Position numbers and translations under genes: made by a program | Notes under the pieces: generated by a model | Database searches by the model: none | Told to the model about the DNA's origin: nothing | Seen by the model: the letters and a program-made list of their open reading frames with translations, nothing else | NCBI GenBank assembly: GCA_013076295.1 | Contig: RQOL01000863.1 | Location: 248,001-312,000, forward strand | Length of the DNA: 64,000 nt | Direction of reading: 5' to 3' | Source: Sanderia malayensis | Lineage: Eukaryota; Cnidaria; Scyphozoa; Semaeostomeae; Pelagiidae | Shown here: positions 54,669-64,000 of the stretch, one piece after another | Layout: every line of letters starts with the position of its first letter | Numbering within the stretch: position 1 is the stretch's first letter

Positions 54669-57600
54669 TTAATGGCTACCAACGGAGTTTATTTCGCTCA
54701 TTTCTGAGCCAGCCGAATAATTTTGGAATGATGTAGCATCAGGTCGTCGAGGCGTCTTTTTTGGTCGTTTTGTTGGTGGGGGAACTTCCACTTCACTTTC
54801 TGACTCTCTGTCAGCGTGACTTCCGTCATTTGCGATTTTCTTTTTCTGGCGACTTGATCGGATGAGGGACGGAAGCAACTGGTTCCCTTTAAACCAGGTG
54901 GGAGTGAATCTGCTCTGCTGCTCATTATAAGTCCAGCCACACGTTTGTGGATCAATGCGCCTTACATTCGCATTTAAACTGCGCAACCACACATAACTCT
55001 GCAAGTTTGCGCGTTTGATGTCTTCGCTCAGTGATTTCGGGTCTGGTGGAATCGCAGCTGAAGATTTCGTTTTCAAGCGTTGATACAATCGAATTCTTGT
55101 CTGTAGATAGGATTCCTTTGCCATGCCAGAGTACATTATGGTCTGCACGAACCTTTCGACATCATGAAATGTAGCATCAGCTACTTTTTCTTCGGACCCC
55201 AAGCCTTGAATCAGTTCACATGAAGTTTTGTCTTTCAATAACTTTTTCATGACGCTTATTTTTCCAACGTTAAATTTGTAGGATGTTGTATCCGAACCTG
55301 TTATTGCATGCATTTGTGGAAGAATGTTGCAAATATCAACTTCTAGTTATTTAGCTACTTTTCCAATATCGACAAACTTCTGCCTATCTATGCACATGAA
55401 CCAAGGCTTTTCCTGGGTGGACTTTATAAGGCCGCGTTTAGGTCGTGTCGAATCATTCGACACGACCTAAACGCGGAATTCATTAGATTCGACCTAAATG
55501 CGACATAAGTGCGACATTCACTTTATACGTGTTTTGTTTGCCGCATTTAATTCAACTCCTGATATCATCGTGACGTAATGAAAAAGGATTGCACATACGC
55601 AGAGTGCTTGACTGGGCAAATTTGACATATTTCATCATTATATCACATGAAGTGATTTAATTCAAGGAGAATTTGAATTAAATGCGACCAAAATGCGGCC
55701 GTGTGAAGCCACGTCGCATTTGTGTCGCACTTGTGCATTAAGTTCGGCAAATCCTGATGAACTTAATTCAAGTTGCTGCACTTAATTAAATGCTCACTTT
55801 ATACGGCCGCATTTACGTCGAACTTAATTCAAATCTTGTTTGAATTAAATTCGACACGACCTAAACGCGGCCTTATAAAGTCCACCTTGGTCGCATGTAT
55901 TCATGGAATGTGTTAGAAGCATAAAACATTTGTATCTTTCGACACAACAACTATTGGAGTATCCCTCGAGGCTTCGTGCAAAATCATTTTTGCATCTGCC
56001 TCTTCATGGTTACTTGTTTCCATTTCTTCTACGCTTGGTGATTTTTGGTAATCCTGAACGCTTGATTTCTGCACGTTATCATCATTGGCATCTGTAAAAG
56101 TTGCCGGCCATGATCACTCTTGAAGAACGCGTGGCTAGCTTAATCAGATCTTCTTTATTTTCATCACTATCAAAAAATGCTTGCCAATCATTTCCTTGAG
56201 TTATCTTTTGATTGAAGCTTTCCAAGTGCACCTTCCTCAACTTTTCACCTCTCCTCTCTCTTGTACTGGCTTTAACACTTCTATCGAGGTACTGGTCGTT
56301 GACGATTTCAAATTGCAATGCTTTCGCTATAGGTTGTGGACTTGCATATTGCAGTATTTGCGTGAACCATTCTAGATATGTATCCAGGGGCTTTACTGAA
56401 CAAAACATTGCCATTCCGTCAATTATCCATCTTGCGCGACAGGGAGGTGTCTCAGCAACTGTATCAGCTTCTTTTAGCAAATAATTTCTGAGACAGGCTT
56501 TGTCTGATTGGCATAATGTGCCGTCTGGTGTTGCAATGCTCAGAGGCACTGATGTTAGAGGAAATGCAAATGCTTCTTGTAACGTCGTGGCTTTTGCGAC
56601 AAGAATTCCAAAGGCTTGACGGTCTTCCTTCAACCCTGACATTGCTGAAGGTTTTTTCTGCGCCTTCTGTAGACCTGTCTTCAATTTTTGGGGTTTGGTT
56701 GGAGAGAAAAAGCTTTGTTCACGAGTGATCAAGCGTTTTTTCACGAAATCAACGTATCGCTCGCTTCCAACTTTCGACGAGGTAAGAACATCTATAATTA
56801 TATTTGGATTAACTTCAGCTCCAGTAGAAATTTCAGTAGCTGGACCATCGGAGAATGGGTCGGTTTTGTATGACCGCAGTTTCTCTTTAAGAGCATTCAT
56901 AATTTTTGTGCTTGCTTCTGGCAGAGTCTGTCAGCTCTGTGCGTTGAGCATGTCTTGATTCGCAACTTTTCTCTCATTGCTGTTCTCAGTTTTGCATGAA
57001 TGTGCATCGTATTCACACATTTGTTCGTAACATCAATGCTCGTGCTGTAACCAGACCGTAACGGACCAGCAGAAAAATAATAATCCGAATTAGTGACGAC
57101 TGATTGGCCCTACGGCTTCATTACACTTCCAGTGCTTCTGTACCTACATGCCACACTCTGCTCAAGAAGAAATCGCCGAAGAAAAGTCAAATTTTTAGAA
57201 AAAAACTAAAGAAAAATACTATGTACCTGTTCCTTTAGTTTCCCGGTTGAAATACTCTGTTACCAGGTCTCCGTGAACGGAAGCGAATTTTGGGCCTGAA
57301 TAATTAGCTCCAAGCCCTCTCGTCAGCAGGTCTTGATATGCAGCATGGTTTAAGGCTTTTGGGTCTTCAAGAAACACAAGTTGATATGATAAATATCTTG
57401 CGTAGTTTTGATGATCAAAGGCAAAGACGTAACAAAGCATGTCACGCTCAGCTGTAAGATGCAGCTCCAAATCCCCGTCACGAACTGCCGACACCAACGC
57501 CTGTAAAGAGGAAATATCTTGCAGAAACACCACTGTCATTTCACTTTTTGACCCGCTTGTCATTTCGATCCCCTTCACAATCTCTTCAAACGCATCCAGT

Positions 57601-60248
57601 GCCAATACTTCGTTTACGGAGCTTGCTGATGGATCTTTTCGTATATTGACTAGGCTGTCCAACAGTTCCGCATCGATTTTCTGGTAACCATCGGTGATGT
57701 CCTTTGCATAAAACTGGACTAAGGCATCAAATGATTCTTTCAGGATTCTCATGCACCTGCAAGTAGTATAACTTGTTGGTAATCGCATCAAATATCTATA
57801 TTTATATGGTACCGAAGCTGACATTTCCAACAATGACTGATGCTTCCTTCCGTGTACAGAAAAAGTATGTTACGGCGAAACACATAACAACAAAGAATTA
57901 ACAAAATCCTTACCTGTAATAATGTTTTCCGCCAAATGCCTGGTCTGTCGATCCAGCTGCTATTATCCCAGAATCGATAAACCAATCTTTATATCCTACA
58001 CATGCATGCCGCTTGTAGATCAATCTCTGCTTGACTCGTAATTGGTGGAAGCCACCCAGTAGTACAATTATATTCTTGCACAAACCCCCATGCTTCCAAA
58101 TTATTTGTACCAGTTTCGAATACACATCTTCATCGGCATGCGCAAACACGAGGCTCACCCCCAGATCATCAATGATGTCATTGAGAGTGTCGAGGTAATT
58201 CTTGCAAACTGCAAATTTCGGAGGCTCGGAAATAACAGGCATGTACTCAATCAATGATTTGGACTGCTCAGTGGTCGCAACAGCTCTGTTGAAGACAATC
58301 CAGGAACCTAGTAGTGGTAACACCTCGACATCGATGGTTTCGGGTATGCCGTTGGACAAAGCCCAACTAGCATCCTTCTTGAAACAAAGCTTCAGCAAAT
58401 TTTGACATTCGTTGTCTTCGTGCGTTGAGAACTTCGGTGGTTCCGCTCGTTGTCCTATACTCTGTAGCGTATACTATGGAATATCGAAACTATCGCATTG
58501 TTCTTCTACAGGAAATTCTTGTTGTATCACAACATCTTTTCCCCTGTAGCAAAAAATAAACAATATTTTATAAATCATTCTACTGTTTTAATTTAAAAGC
58601 GAGTTAAGTTATGGCGTCAGAGTCTACCATAGAGTTGTTCCTGTTCATACACATGTTCGGCCTTCTGGCGTACTCTAATGTTATACAGTAGAGTCCCGCA
58701 TATAACAAACAAGATACTCATAGATTTAGACTTACCGGGGAGCAGTGACTTGAAAAGTGTCCGCTAGTATCGTGGGTTGTTCCTGCTCCAGTAACCGTCT
58801 CCTGGCGTCCATCATTGTTATCAATGGATGATTGTAGCGATGTACAGTTGGCGAATCGTTTGTGAACTGGCACTTGGTTTTTGGACCAAAAATCGTTACA
58901 TTTCAATATATCGTTATATGATATAGAGCAACCAAGGCCATGCAGGTATTGGGCAGCTTCTTTCCTTCCGGTCAGTCGATGTACTGTAAGACCTAGCATC
59001 GTTTGTTTAGCATTTTGCTGCCGTAAAATTAGAGACTGCCAGTGCAGTGCAATGGACCAAATCTTTTGCGAGATGTTGATGGATTCTGTTTTTGCATAAC
59101 CATGTTCATTTACGGAAAAAGATGGGTACATGGTGGCATATATGATGTTGTAAAGATCAGGAATAGGACCTTCGTCAAACATGTCAATCATTGCGTCTGG
59201 AGATATCAAGAAAGGCCTGGGAGTTTCTTTTTTCAGCTTGTCTTTTATGAAGTTTGCGAAGGCACGAACAAAATCCTCATCTCTGAGACAGCGGCCTTTT
59301 AGGGTCGCAATACTGTATGCACATGGATTTACTGATGACGAATGTACAGCAACATATTTTCCAACAGGGAAAAATCCTATCTGATCTCCGAATTCTTGGA
59401 TGAGCCATCTTTTTAAGGTGGTTGTATTGTTGACGATATTATCAACACCGTTTTCTTTGCCGTAAAGTTGAATATCGCTCAGCAAATGGTGAAGCAAATA
59501 TGCTTGCTTTTTCCTCAAAATTTTGATTCGAACAGCTCAAAAAAATCTGCTTTTGCATCTGCTTCGGATTGCTGTTGTTCTTCGTCGAGACTTTCCTGAA
59601 GCAAGACAAATTTGATATAACAATGTTTATGATAATAAACATCGATCGCAAATATATCGAACGATTGGCCGCCTCGAAGAAGTTGAAGCCTTTTAGTTGC
59701 TTCGTGAAATCTGAGATCTGTATTTTCGAGGTAGATTCTCTGCCTTTGAATCAATCGGTTTTTCGATTTTTTTGTTCAAACCTACCCATACCCCCAGAAT
59801 CGTACGAATTGCTATCAGAGTCTGCAATCACAGCACATATGAAGCATTCCCGCTTGCTCTGTTGGTATGCCGTTCTTGTTGGATATCGGGCTTGCGTGGA
59901 GTTATCAGTCTGCTCTTCAAAATCTGTCGATACTGATTTTTCTTCGAAATGTCCAAACTTTTTTTGGTAAGCTGCCAATTTTGTATTACAATCAGTCCTA
60001 CAGTTCTTGTGCACTTTCCCAAAAGCTTCTTTGTGATTTTTTACATGGTGATACACTTGCCGAAAGAAAAAATTTGAGTCTTCATAGTCTATGTCGATTT
60101 CGCTCCGTTTTTGTGCCAGATTTACGAACCTAGCCCATCCTTTATCTCCTGAAACCTGGATCGCTTGTTTCCTTTTCAGAACTTCACTACACAGTAAACA
60201 ACTGCCGACTTTGCTAGAGTCTAAACTGAGAAACGACCTAGAAGCCAT
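54669..60248 (-). pseudogene. Ginger gene A: large spliced gene with Cys/His N-terminus and PIN-like C-terminus, broken
   Basis: Start ATG at 60248-60246; an upstream GTG at 60320 is also in frame. Inferred exons: 60248-59794 (CLLC, VHKNC, CFIC), 59745-59517 (DVYYHKHCY), 59517-58736, 58543-57914 (LLGGFHQL), 57756-57227, about 57073 to 54669. The last exon holds NHEEADAKMILH near 56000, SKDTNVL near 55945 and HAITGSDTTS at about 55307-55278. These recur in this order in large uncharacterised proteins of marine invertebrates, and the spacing of acidic residues suggests a PIN/FEN-like nuclease (inference). The second motif has DTN where DTD is usual. Lesions: frameshifts near 59517, 56920 and 56095, TAG at 58474-58476, a stop after SKDTNVLCF, a MITE at 55416-55886, TAA at 55347-55349, and an acceptor near 57073 that reads TG instead of AG. 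Immediately downstream lies gene B. Confidence 0.7.
55416..55886. mobile_element. 471-bp foldback-type MITE inside gene A
   Basis: Ends are GGTGGACTTTATAAGGCCGC and its exact inverse, with the match extending inward for about 38 bp. Just inside the left end the sequence folds back perfectly (GCGTTTAGGTCGTGTCGAAT, one base, then its inverse), so one end alone can form a 22-bp-stem hairpin. The interior repeats AATTAAATGCGAC-like words in both orientations. It interrupts the coding sequence between the DTNV and HAITGSD motifs of gene A. I could not fix a target duplication. Confidence 0.85.
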
Positions 60249-60329
60249 TCCATCCTGTGTATCATGTAGCCCAAACCTTAAAAATCGATTCAAGCTCAAC
60301 CTTTTACTGCTATACAACACTTGAACACT

Positions 60330-61059
60330 GACTATCTCACAGCAACTTCTCTTTTCTTTGAATAAAAGCTGTGTAGCTATCGCTTGAAGCGACGAAACAC
60401 CATTGTTTCACCGCACGCGAATAAGCTTTCGCTATTTTAATATAGACAGGGTATTGCTAATAACAATCTGGCAAAGTGCCTAACCAACGATTTTTTTTCA
60501 GATTTCGATAGTTAGGGGTCTTAAAAGTATTTTAGGACTTGGCAACATTCTGGTAAAACAATGGAAGTCACGTGATTGATGATGTCATAATTGAAGGTCA
60601 GAAAAAAGTTAACCCCCCTGGATTTCGAAAATTTTTCTTCCATGTGGTTCGGCACCTCATATGAAGCAAAATTATATAAAACACTTGTATTATCACACTC
60701 ACGGGTAGCGAGATATAATCATTTCATTTTTAGTCACGTGATCAAAATGGCGGATTTGAAATTTTCAAAAATTATGAGGGGAAGCTGTTTTACTTGCGAT
60801 TTGACATCCGAATTGAAATTCTAGGCTTAAGTAATCCCTCAATGAGCTCAAATGCGCTGATATACAGTGTATAATCCTAAATTACTATGGATATTGTCGA
60901 AAATTTCAGCGGGTTGTGAAAACCCAACATAGCAAAACCCCAGTTGTGTTAAAAGACATACCTAGAAACTTGCATGAAAGTATGTAGTACTTATAAAAGT
61001 ATGAGGTGGTGTCGCAACCACTTTTCCCTGGGGTGTTTTTAGTATATGCCCTGTCTAGT
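60330..61059. other. Region upstream of gene A
   Basis: About 730 bp with no recognised coding sequence between the gene A start and the shared Ginger end. It should contain the promoter of gene A if the element was ever expressed, but I see no clear TATA or initiator. It has no counterpart in copy L. Confidence 0.4.
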
Positions 61060-62148
61060 GGGACAAACAAGTATCAGAACAACGGTGGAACATACGTAGA
61101 ATGATTCGCTTTTAAAACATCTATTCAGGTTTCTTCCTTTAGTTACATAGTTTTTAGATAGTTTGGCCCTCTGATTTCTGATATACATTTTTGATAAGAA
61201 GGGAGTTCAATTTGCTACGCCTTAAACTTGAAATTGATTAATAACAATAACCAGGCAAAGGAAAACTACGCTTATCTAGTGCCTAATAATGTATTCATAT
61301 ATTGAATGTCATGTACAATGGATGATATCAATGATAGTCATGATTTACACCCGTGCAATATGATCACATCAAATGGTTTATGAGATGAGAAAGAAGCTCA
61401 TCAAAAAGTTCAGTGGTGGATTTTTATTGTTTATTGACATACATTATGATTTCAGTCATCATTTTGCGGTCTGACCATTCGGTTAGTACCGCCAGGTTTA
61501 CCGGCCGGACAATTTGCACGGCAACTCGGGACACCGGCCGTAAAAGCGTATCCCTACTCAAGCAATCCGGGCCAGTAGGCTAACCGCACAATTTCTTGAG
61601 ATAACATTAACATGCCTAAGAAAATTAAATCAGCTTCATCTTGTAAAGGTAACTTGCTTATGTTGATAAAGAAAGGCTCCAATAATTAATTAGTTAACAG
61701 GTCGGGTTTTGCATCTATTAGTAAATTGGCTAATTTTTTGTGAAATTGCTATAAAACACGAGTGGCTTTATAATGCATGGCCTGTAAACAATGAGGATCA
61801 AATTTCTGCTAAGAAATTCGTGAGTACTAAAATTGTCGGATTTTAAGAAAGTTTGAGTTCTGGGGTCATTTGAAACTTTCTCATTAGAAAATGGCTTTTC
61901 ATACAAAATGAAAATTTTGAAATTCCTTACACAAACTCAACAGTAATTTTTATTCTCCTTACAAAAATTCATATGATATTTTTATCATGATCATTATTTT
62001 GGTCTTAATTACGTTATGGTGATGTTTGTGTCTTGATGTGAATGAAACGCTTACATGTTTCATTCACCTAAATTTCAATACCCGTGACAAAAACGCATTA
62101 CGTTTCATAGGGAACACTTCCCCAAAAGGTACGCAAACGCATACTACA
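61060..62148 (-). repeat. Long end repeat of Ginger copy R (inverse of copy L end)
   Basis: Read in inverse, this matches 14734-15655 and its tandem copies, with scattered substitutions and one 185-bp insertion. Examples of matched words are CTTTGCCTGGTTATTGTTATT and CTTGATGTGAATGAAACGC in opposite orientation. The identity of the copies' ends shows that L and R belong to one family. Confidence 0.88.
61426..61610 (-). repeat. Dispersed repeat D, copy 2, inserted in the Ginger end
   Basis: The other Ginger ends read TTCTTAAGTATGAAAAATCC without interruption, whereas here about 185 bp intervene between GGATTTTT and CATGCCTAAG. The insert matches 27536-27690 in inverse orientation, which makes D an independently mobile or captured sequence. 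Confidence 0.7.
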
Positions 62149-62152
62149 CCGG

Positions 62153-62655
62153 CTTAACTGAACGTCGTCGACCTACAACTTAAGATGGGGAAACAAATAC
62201 TAATAAAGAGTATTAAAAAGGCATTTCATGGTCGATCAGACAGGGCATATAGTCCAAGAATCTAAAAAACATGCTAACCTTTGTTTTTTTCACTGATTTC
62301 TTTACATTCGGACCTGCTCTTTCCAAATCCGCCGAACACCTTACCGAAAAATCTTTTGTTGTCAGTCCTTTCCGATGATATGAAAAAATATTATTTTCCT
62401 AAATATTTGGTGTTTTCCTCCTCCGCAGCGACTGATAAACTGATTAATCGCAAAGTAGTTTTTTGCGTAGTTGATTCGTCCATATGTCCGTGAAATGGTC
62501 ATTGTCAATTAAATCATGTTCCATGCGTCTTCTCGAGGTAGCCTAGTTAATATCATCGGCAGTTTTACGCAGGGGTTGGGTTTTTTTATATTTTGTGTAC
62601 TGCTTATTTGCCAAACTAAATTAGTATTTAGAAACTACTGAATGAAAAAAATAAG
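62153..62655. other. Unassigned sequence
   Basis: No gene or repeat recognised right of the Ginger element. The left-most bases continue the target locus after the CCGG duplication. Confidence 0.45.
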
Positions 62656-62659
62656 TAAG

Positions 62660-62760
62660 GACCGGCTCATATATATGAGCCCGCTTACCGGGCCACCTCA
62701 CTAAGCGAGATCTCACCTACTCTCCAATGGAGTAGTACCGAGACCTCTGCAAGCAAGTTA
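62660..62760. repeat. Cluster of short palindromes
   Basis: In about 100 bp there are an 18-bp perfect palindrome (GGCTCATATATATGAGCC, 62664-62681), GAGATCTC, and a CTCCA/TGGAG hairpin, joined by CCGGGCC-type words that recur near 62790 (CCGCTGACCGGGCC). The cluster may be a small structured repeat or a transposon terminus. Confidence 0.5.
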
Positions 62761-62769
62761 AAAATTTCC

Positions 62770-63590
62770 CATATGAATACTCCATCCCGCTGACCGGGCC
62801 AGAAATGTGCCAAATTATAGTTAGGCAAACGAGCAATAATTGCAGAAGACAATCGAAAGAGGAAAGAAATCTATCCAGCTTATGATGTACAACGGGAAAG
62901 AAAAAGAGCGGTACGTTGAAACACGATTGCAGCAGTATTGAAAACTGAAGGTGATAGCATCTGAATTGAACTCATATTATTTTATCCTTAAGAAACTGTG
63001 ATTTACGTAAAAACCTCGTTTTGATGCCGAGTTAGGAAATTAAACAATAAGGTATTAGTCAGTAAAATTAGTCATTAACGCTCTAGAAACTTCGCTATTG
63101 TATTCGTGTTAAACTACGTATTAAAATTTTGTATTTTCATTGGTCCGAATATAGTTAAGCTTACTTGTGATTGGTTAGAGTATTTTAGAATTTCCTTGCT
63201 CGTCATTATAAAGGGATGTAAATTGAATGAGTTAAATTTGAGAGAGATTTTCATGATGTACGTTTGAGTTTGTTGAAGAAAAATTGTGAAAACGTATGAT
63301 TGCCTTTCTCTAAGAGTTGTTCTGTTCATTTGTTACTGTGCATTCGAGGTTCCAGGAATAGGTGAACAAAAGTTGAAGTTGACACAGCAAACATTGAACT
63401 AGTGGAAGCAATATGCAGGATTGATTAACTTAAATTTATATTTTGTACCTAAAGTAGAATTCCAGTTTTTTGTTGTTGTTGAGATATGTGAACCGGCGGC
63501 CTTTCGGTCTAAAAACATGGCCAAATGTTGATTCAATGATATTGATTGTGATTAGAACTAGTGCGTAGGTTTATTGCGATAACTCCTACA
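62770..63590 (+). repeat. Possible 5' LTR region of a second BEL-like element
   Basis: The stretch precedes a primer-binding-site-like sequence and a gag-like start. A TATA-like TTATAAAGG lies near 63207. The last bases are CCTACA, a plausible LTR end. The left edge cannot be set without a second LTR; the first ~300 bp may be unrelated sequence. Confidence 0.35.
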
Positions 63591-63594
63591 TTAA

Positions 63595-63611
63595 TGGTCC
63601 ACCGAGCCGGA
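63595..63611 (+). promoter_or_regulatory. Primer-binding-site candidate
   Basis: TGGTCCACCGAGCCGGA lies four bases after the putative LTR end and 17 bases before a gag-like ATG. It has the TGG start expected for a tRNA primer site. Confidence 0.5.
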
Positions 63612-63627
63612 TAAATGAAAGAGCAAG

Positions 63628-63909
63628 ATGGATAAGTTAGAGAAAGCCAAAAAGAAGAGAAAATCTCATCGGGGAACGGCGACGAAGCTTATGCACAAAA
63701 TCGAGGATGTCTTAGGACAAGAGAACAAGGATAAGCTATGGATCGAATAGTGTCTGGCCGATTTGAAAGAAAAGGCAGAGACTTTAAAGGTATTAGACAA
63801 TGAAATTTTTGATTTAATTATTGAATCTGCGGACGATGATGCCTGCGATAAGGAAGCCGATGAGGCAAGTGAAATTAAAGAAAAAATTACATATACTATT
63901 GTAATGTAA
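63628..63909 (+). pseudogene. BEL/Pao-like Gag N-terminus, one internal stop
   Basis: From the ATG the frame reads MDKLEKAKKKRKSHRGTATK, then an in-frame TAG at 63748-63750, then LKEKAETLKVLDNEIFDLI and DACDKEADEASEIKEKITYTI, ending at TAA 63907-63909. The charged helical pattern, with an Arg/Lys-rich start and a later EADEASEIKE-type segment, is typical of the first ~100 residues of BEL/Pao Gag in marine invertebrates. The window ends before any enzymatic domain. It could belong to the same family as the element at 1-5943, whose gag start lies outside the window. Confidence 0.6.
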
Positions 63910-64000
63910 TGCTTAGGGTTCGAGAGAGAGACTTGAAAAAGACAAGCAGTCTGAATTCTGTTCTTAATTCTGTGAATCTACAATCATCAAGAGCGAGTTA

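Larger units (their letters stand above)
50572..62148 (-). mobile_element. Ginger1-like DNA transposon, copy R, with two genes
   Basis: The element is 11,577 bp. Its left end reads TATACTATGCGT and the inverse of its right end reads TGTAGTATGCGT. CCGG flanks both ends (50568-50571 and 62149-62152), consistent with a 4-bp target duplication, and copy L also starts after CCGG. The interior carries gene A (60248-54669) and gene B (about 54460-50962), both on the minus strand. The right ~1.1 kb is the inverse of the ends at 14734, 16548 and 18362. Ginger1 elements are known to have 4-bp duplications, TGTNR-type ends and an integrase-like transposase with a GPY/F domain (from memory). Later insertions inside it are a MITE (55416-55886), repeat D (61426-61610) and about 120 bp near 53850-53975. 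Confidence 0.82.

Noticed and set aside
50572..62148. Polinton/Maverick or other virus-like element, because of integrase plus cysteine protease
   Set aside because: No protein-primed DNA polymerase, packaging ATPase or capsid genes are visible, the genes are spliced, and the flanking duplication is CCGG (4 bp) instead of 6 bp.

Overview
The window looks like repeat-dominated genomic DNA from an animal, most plausibly a marine invertebrate and perhaps a cnidarian such as a coral or sea anemone. The reasons are AT-rich sequence, BEL/Pao, Gypsy, Copia and CR1/L2-type elements side by side, a Ginger1-like DNA transposon with spliced genes, many short TIR elements and long minisatellites. The species assignment is an inference. 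I found no convincing host protein gene, no tRNA or rRNA gene and no CRISPR array. Almost everything recognisable is a mobile element or a tandem repeat.

Layout. 1-5943: 3' part of a BEL/Pao retrotransposon (gag, protease, RT, RNase H, integrase) running in from the left edge, with one frameshift. 5944-9097: first minisatellite block. 9098-14258: a Gypsy element on the minus strand with both LTRs, inserted in the minisatellite with a 4-bp duplication. 14264-14606: a TIR-bearing MITE. 14281-19722: three near-identical tandem copies of a 1,814-bp segment (MITE body + satellite scrap + end of a Ginger1-like transposon). 18362-23664: Ginger copy L, with a spliced integrase/Ulp1 gene cut off by the second minisatellite block (23664-27538). 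27536-29117: a dispersed repeat, then a 37-bp tandem array between two direct repeats. 29120-32619: mostly featureless, with one MITE candidate. 32620-39777: third minisatellite block, holding a LINE 3' fragment. 39779-41430: LINE fragments and a 694-bp TIR element. 41540-44910: a nearly full-length CR1/L2-like LINE. 45827-50567: 45-bp repeats, a Copia fragment and otherwise unassigned sequence. 50572-62148: Ginger copy R. 62153-64000: unassigned sequence, a cluster of palindromes, and the start of a second BEL-like element.

The most interesting object is the 11.6-kb unit at 50572-62148. It is bounded by CCGG on both sides, has matching 12-bp ends and carries two multi-exon genes on the minus strand. 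Gene B encodes an HHCC zinc-binding module, a DDE integrase core, a GPY/F-like segment, an Ulp1-type (C48) protease and a PHD-like zinc module, which fits the Ginger1 class. Gene A, about 5.6 kb upstream of it in the same orientation, encodes a large cysteine/histidine-rich protein whose C-terminal half has three acidic motifs that I read as a PIN/FEN-like nuclease fold. Both genes carry disabling lesions. Copy L lacks gene A except for what looks like its last codons, and it keeps the Ulp1 exons that copy R has lost, so the two copies complement each other for reconstructing the ancestral architecture.

Insertion order can be read from the junctions. The minisatellite came first. Gypsy inserted into the satellite sequence ATTTA (TSD ATTT), the MITE then inserted at the adjoining TA, and Ginger copy L inserted at a CCGG in a nearby satellite unit. 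The MITE-satellite-Ginger segment was later triplicated.
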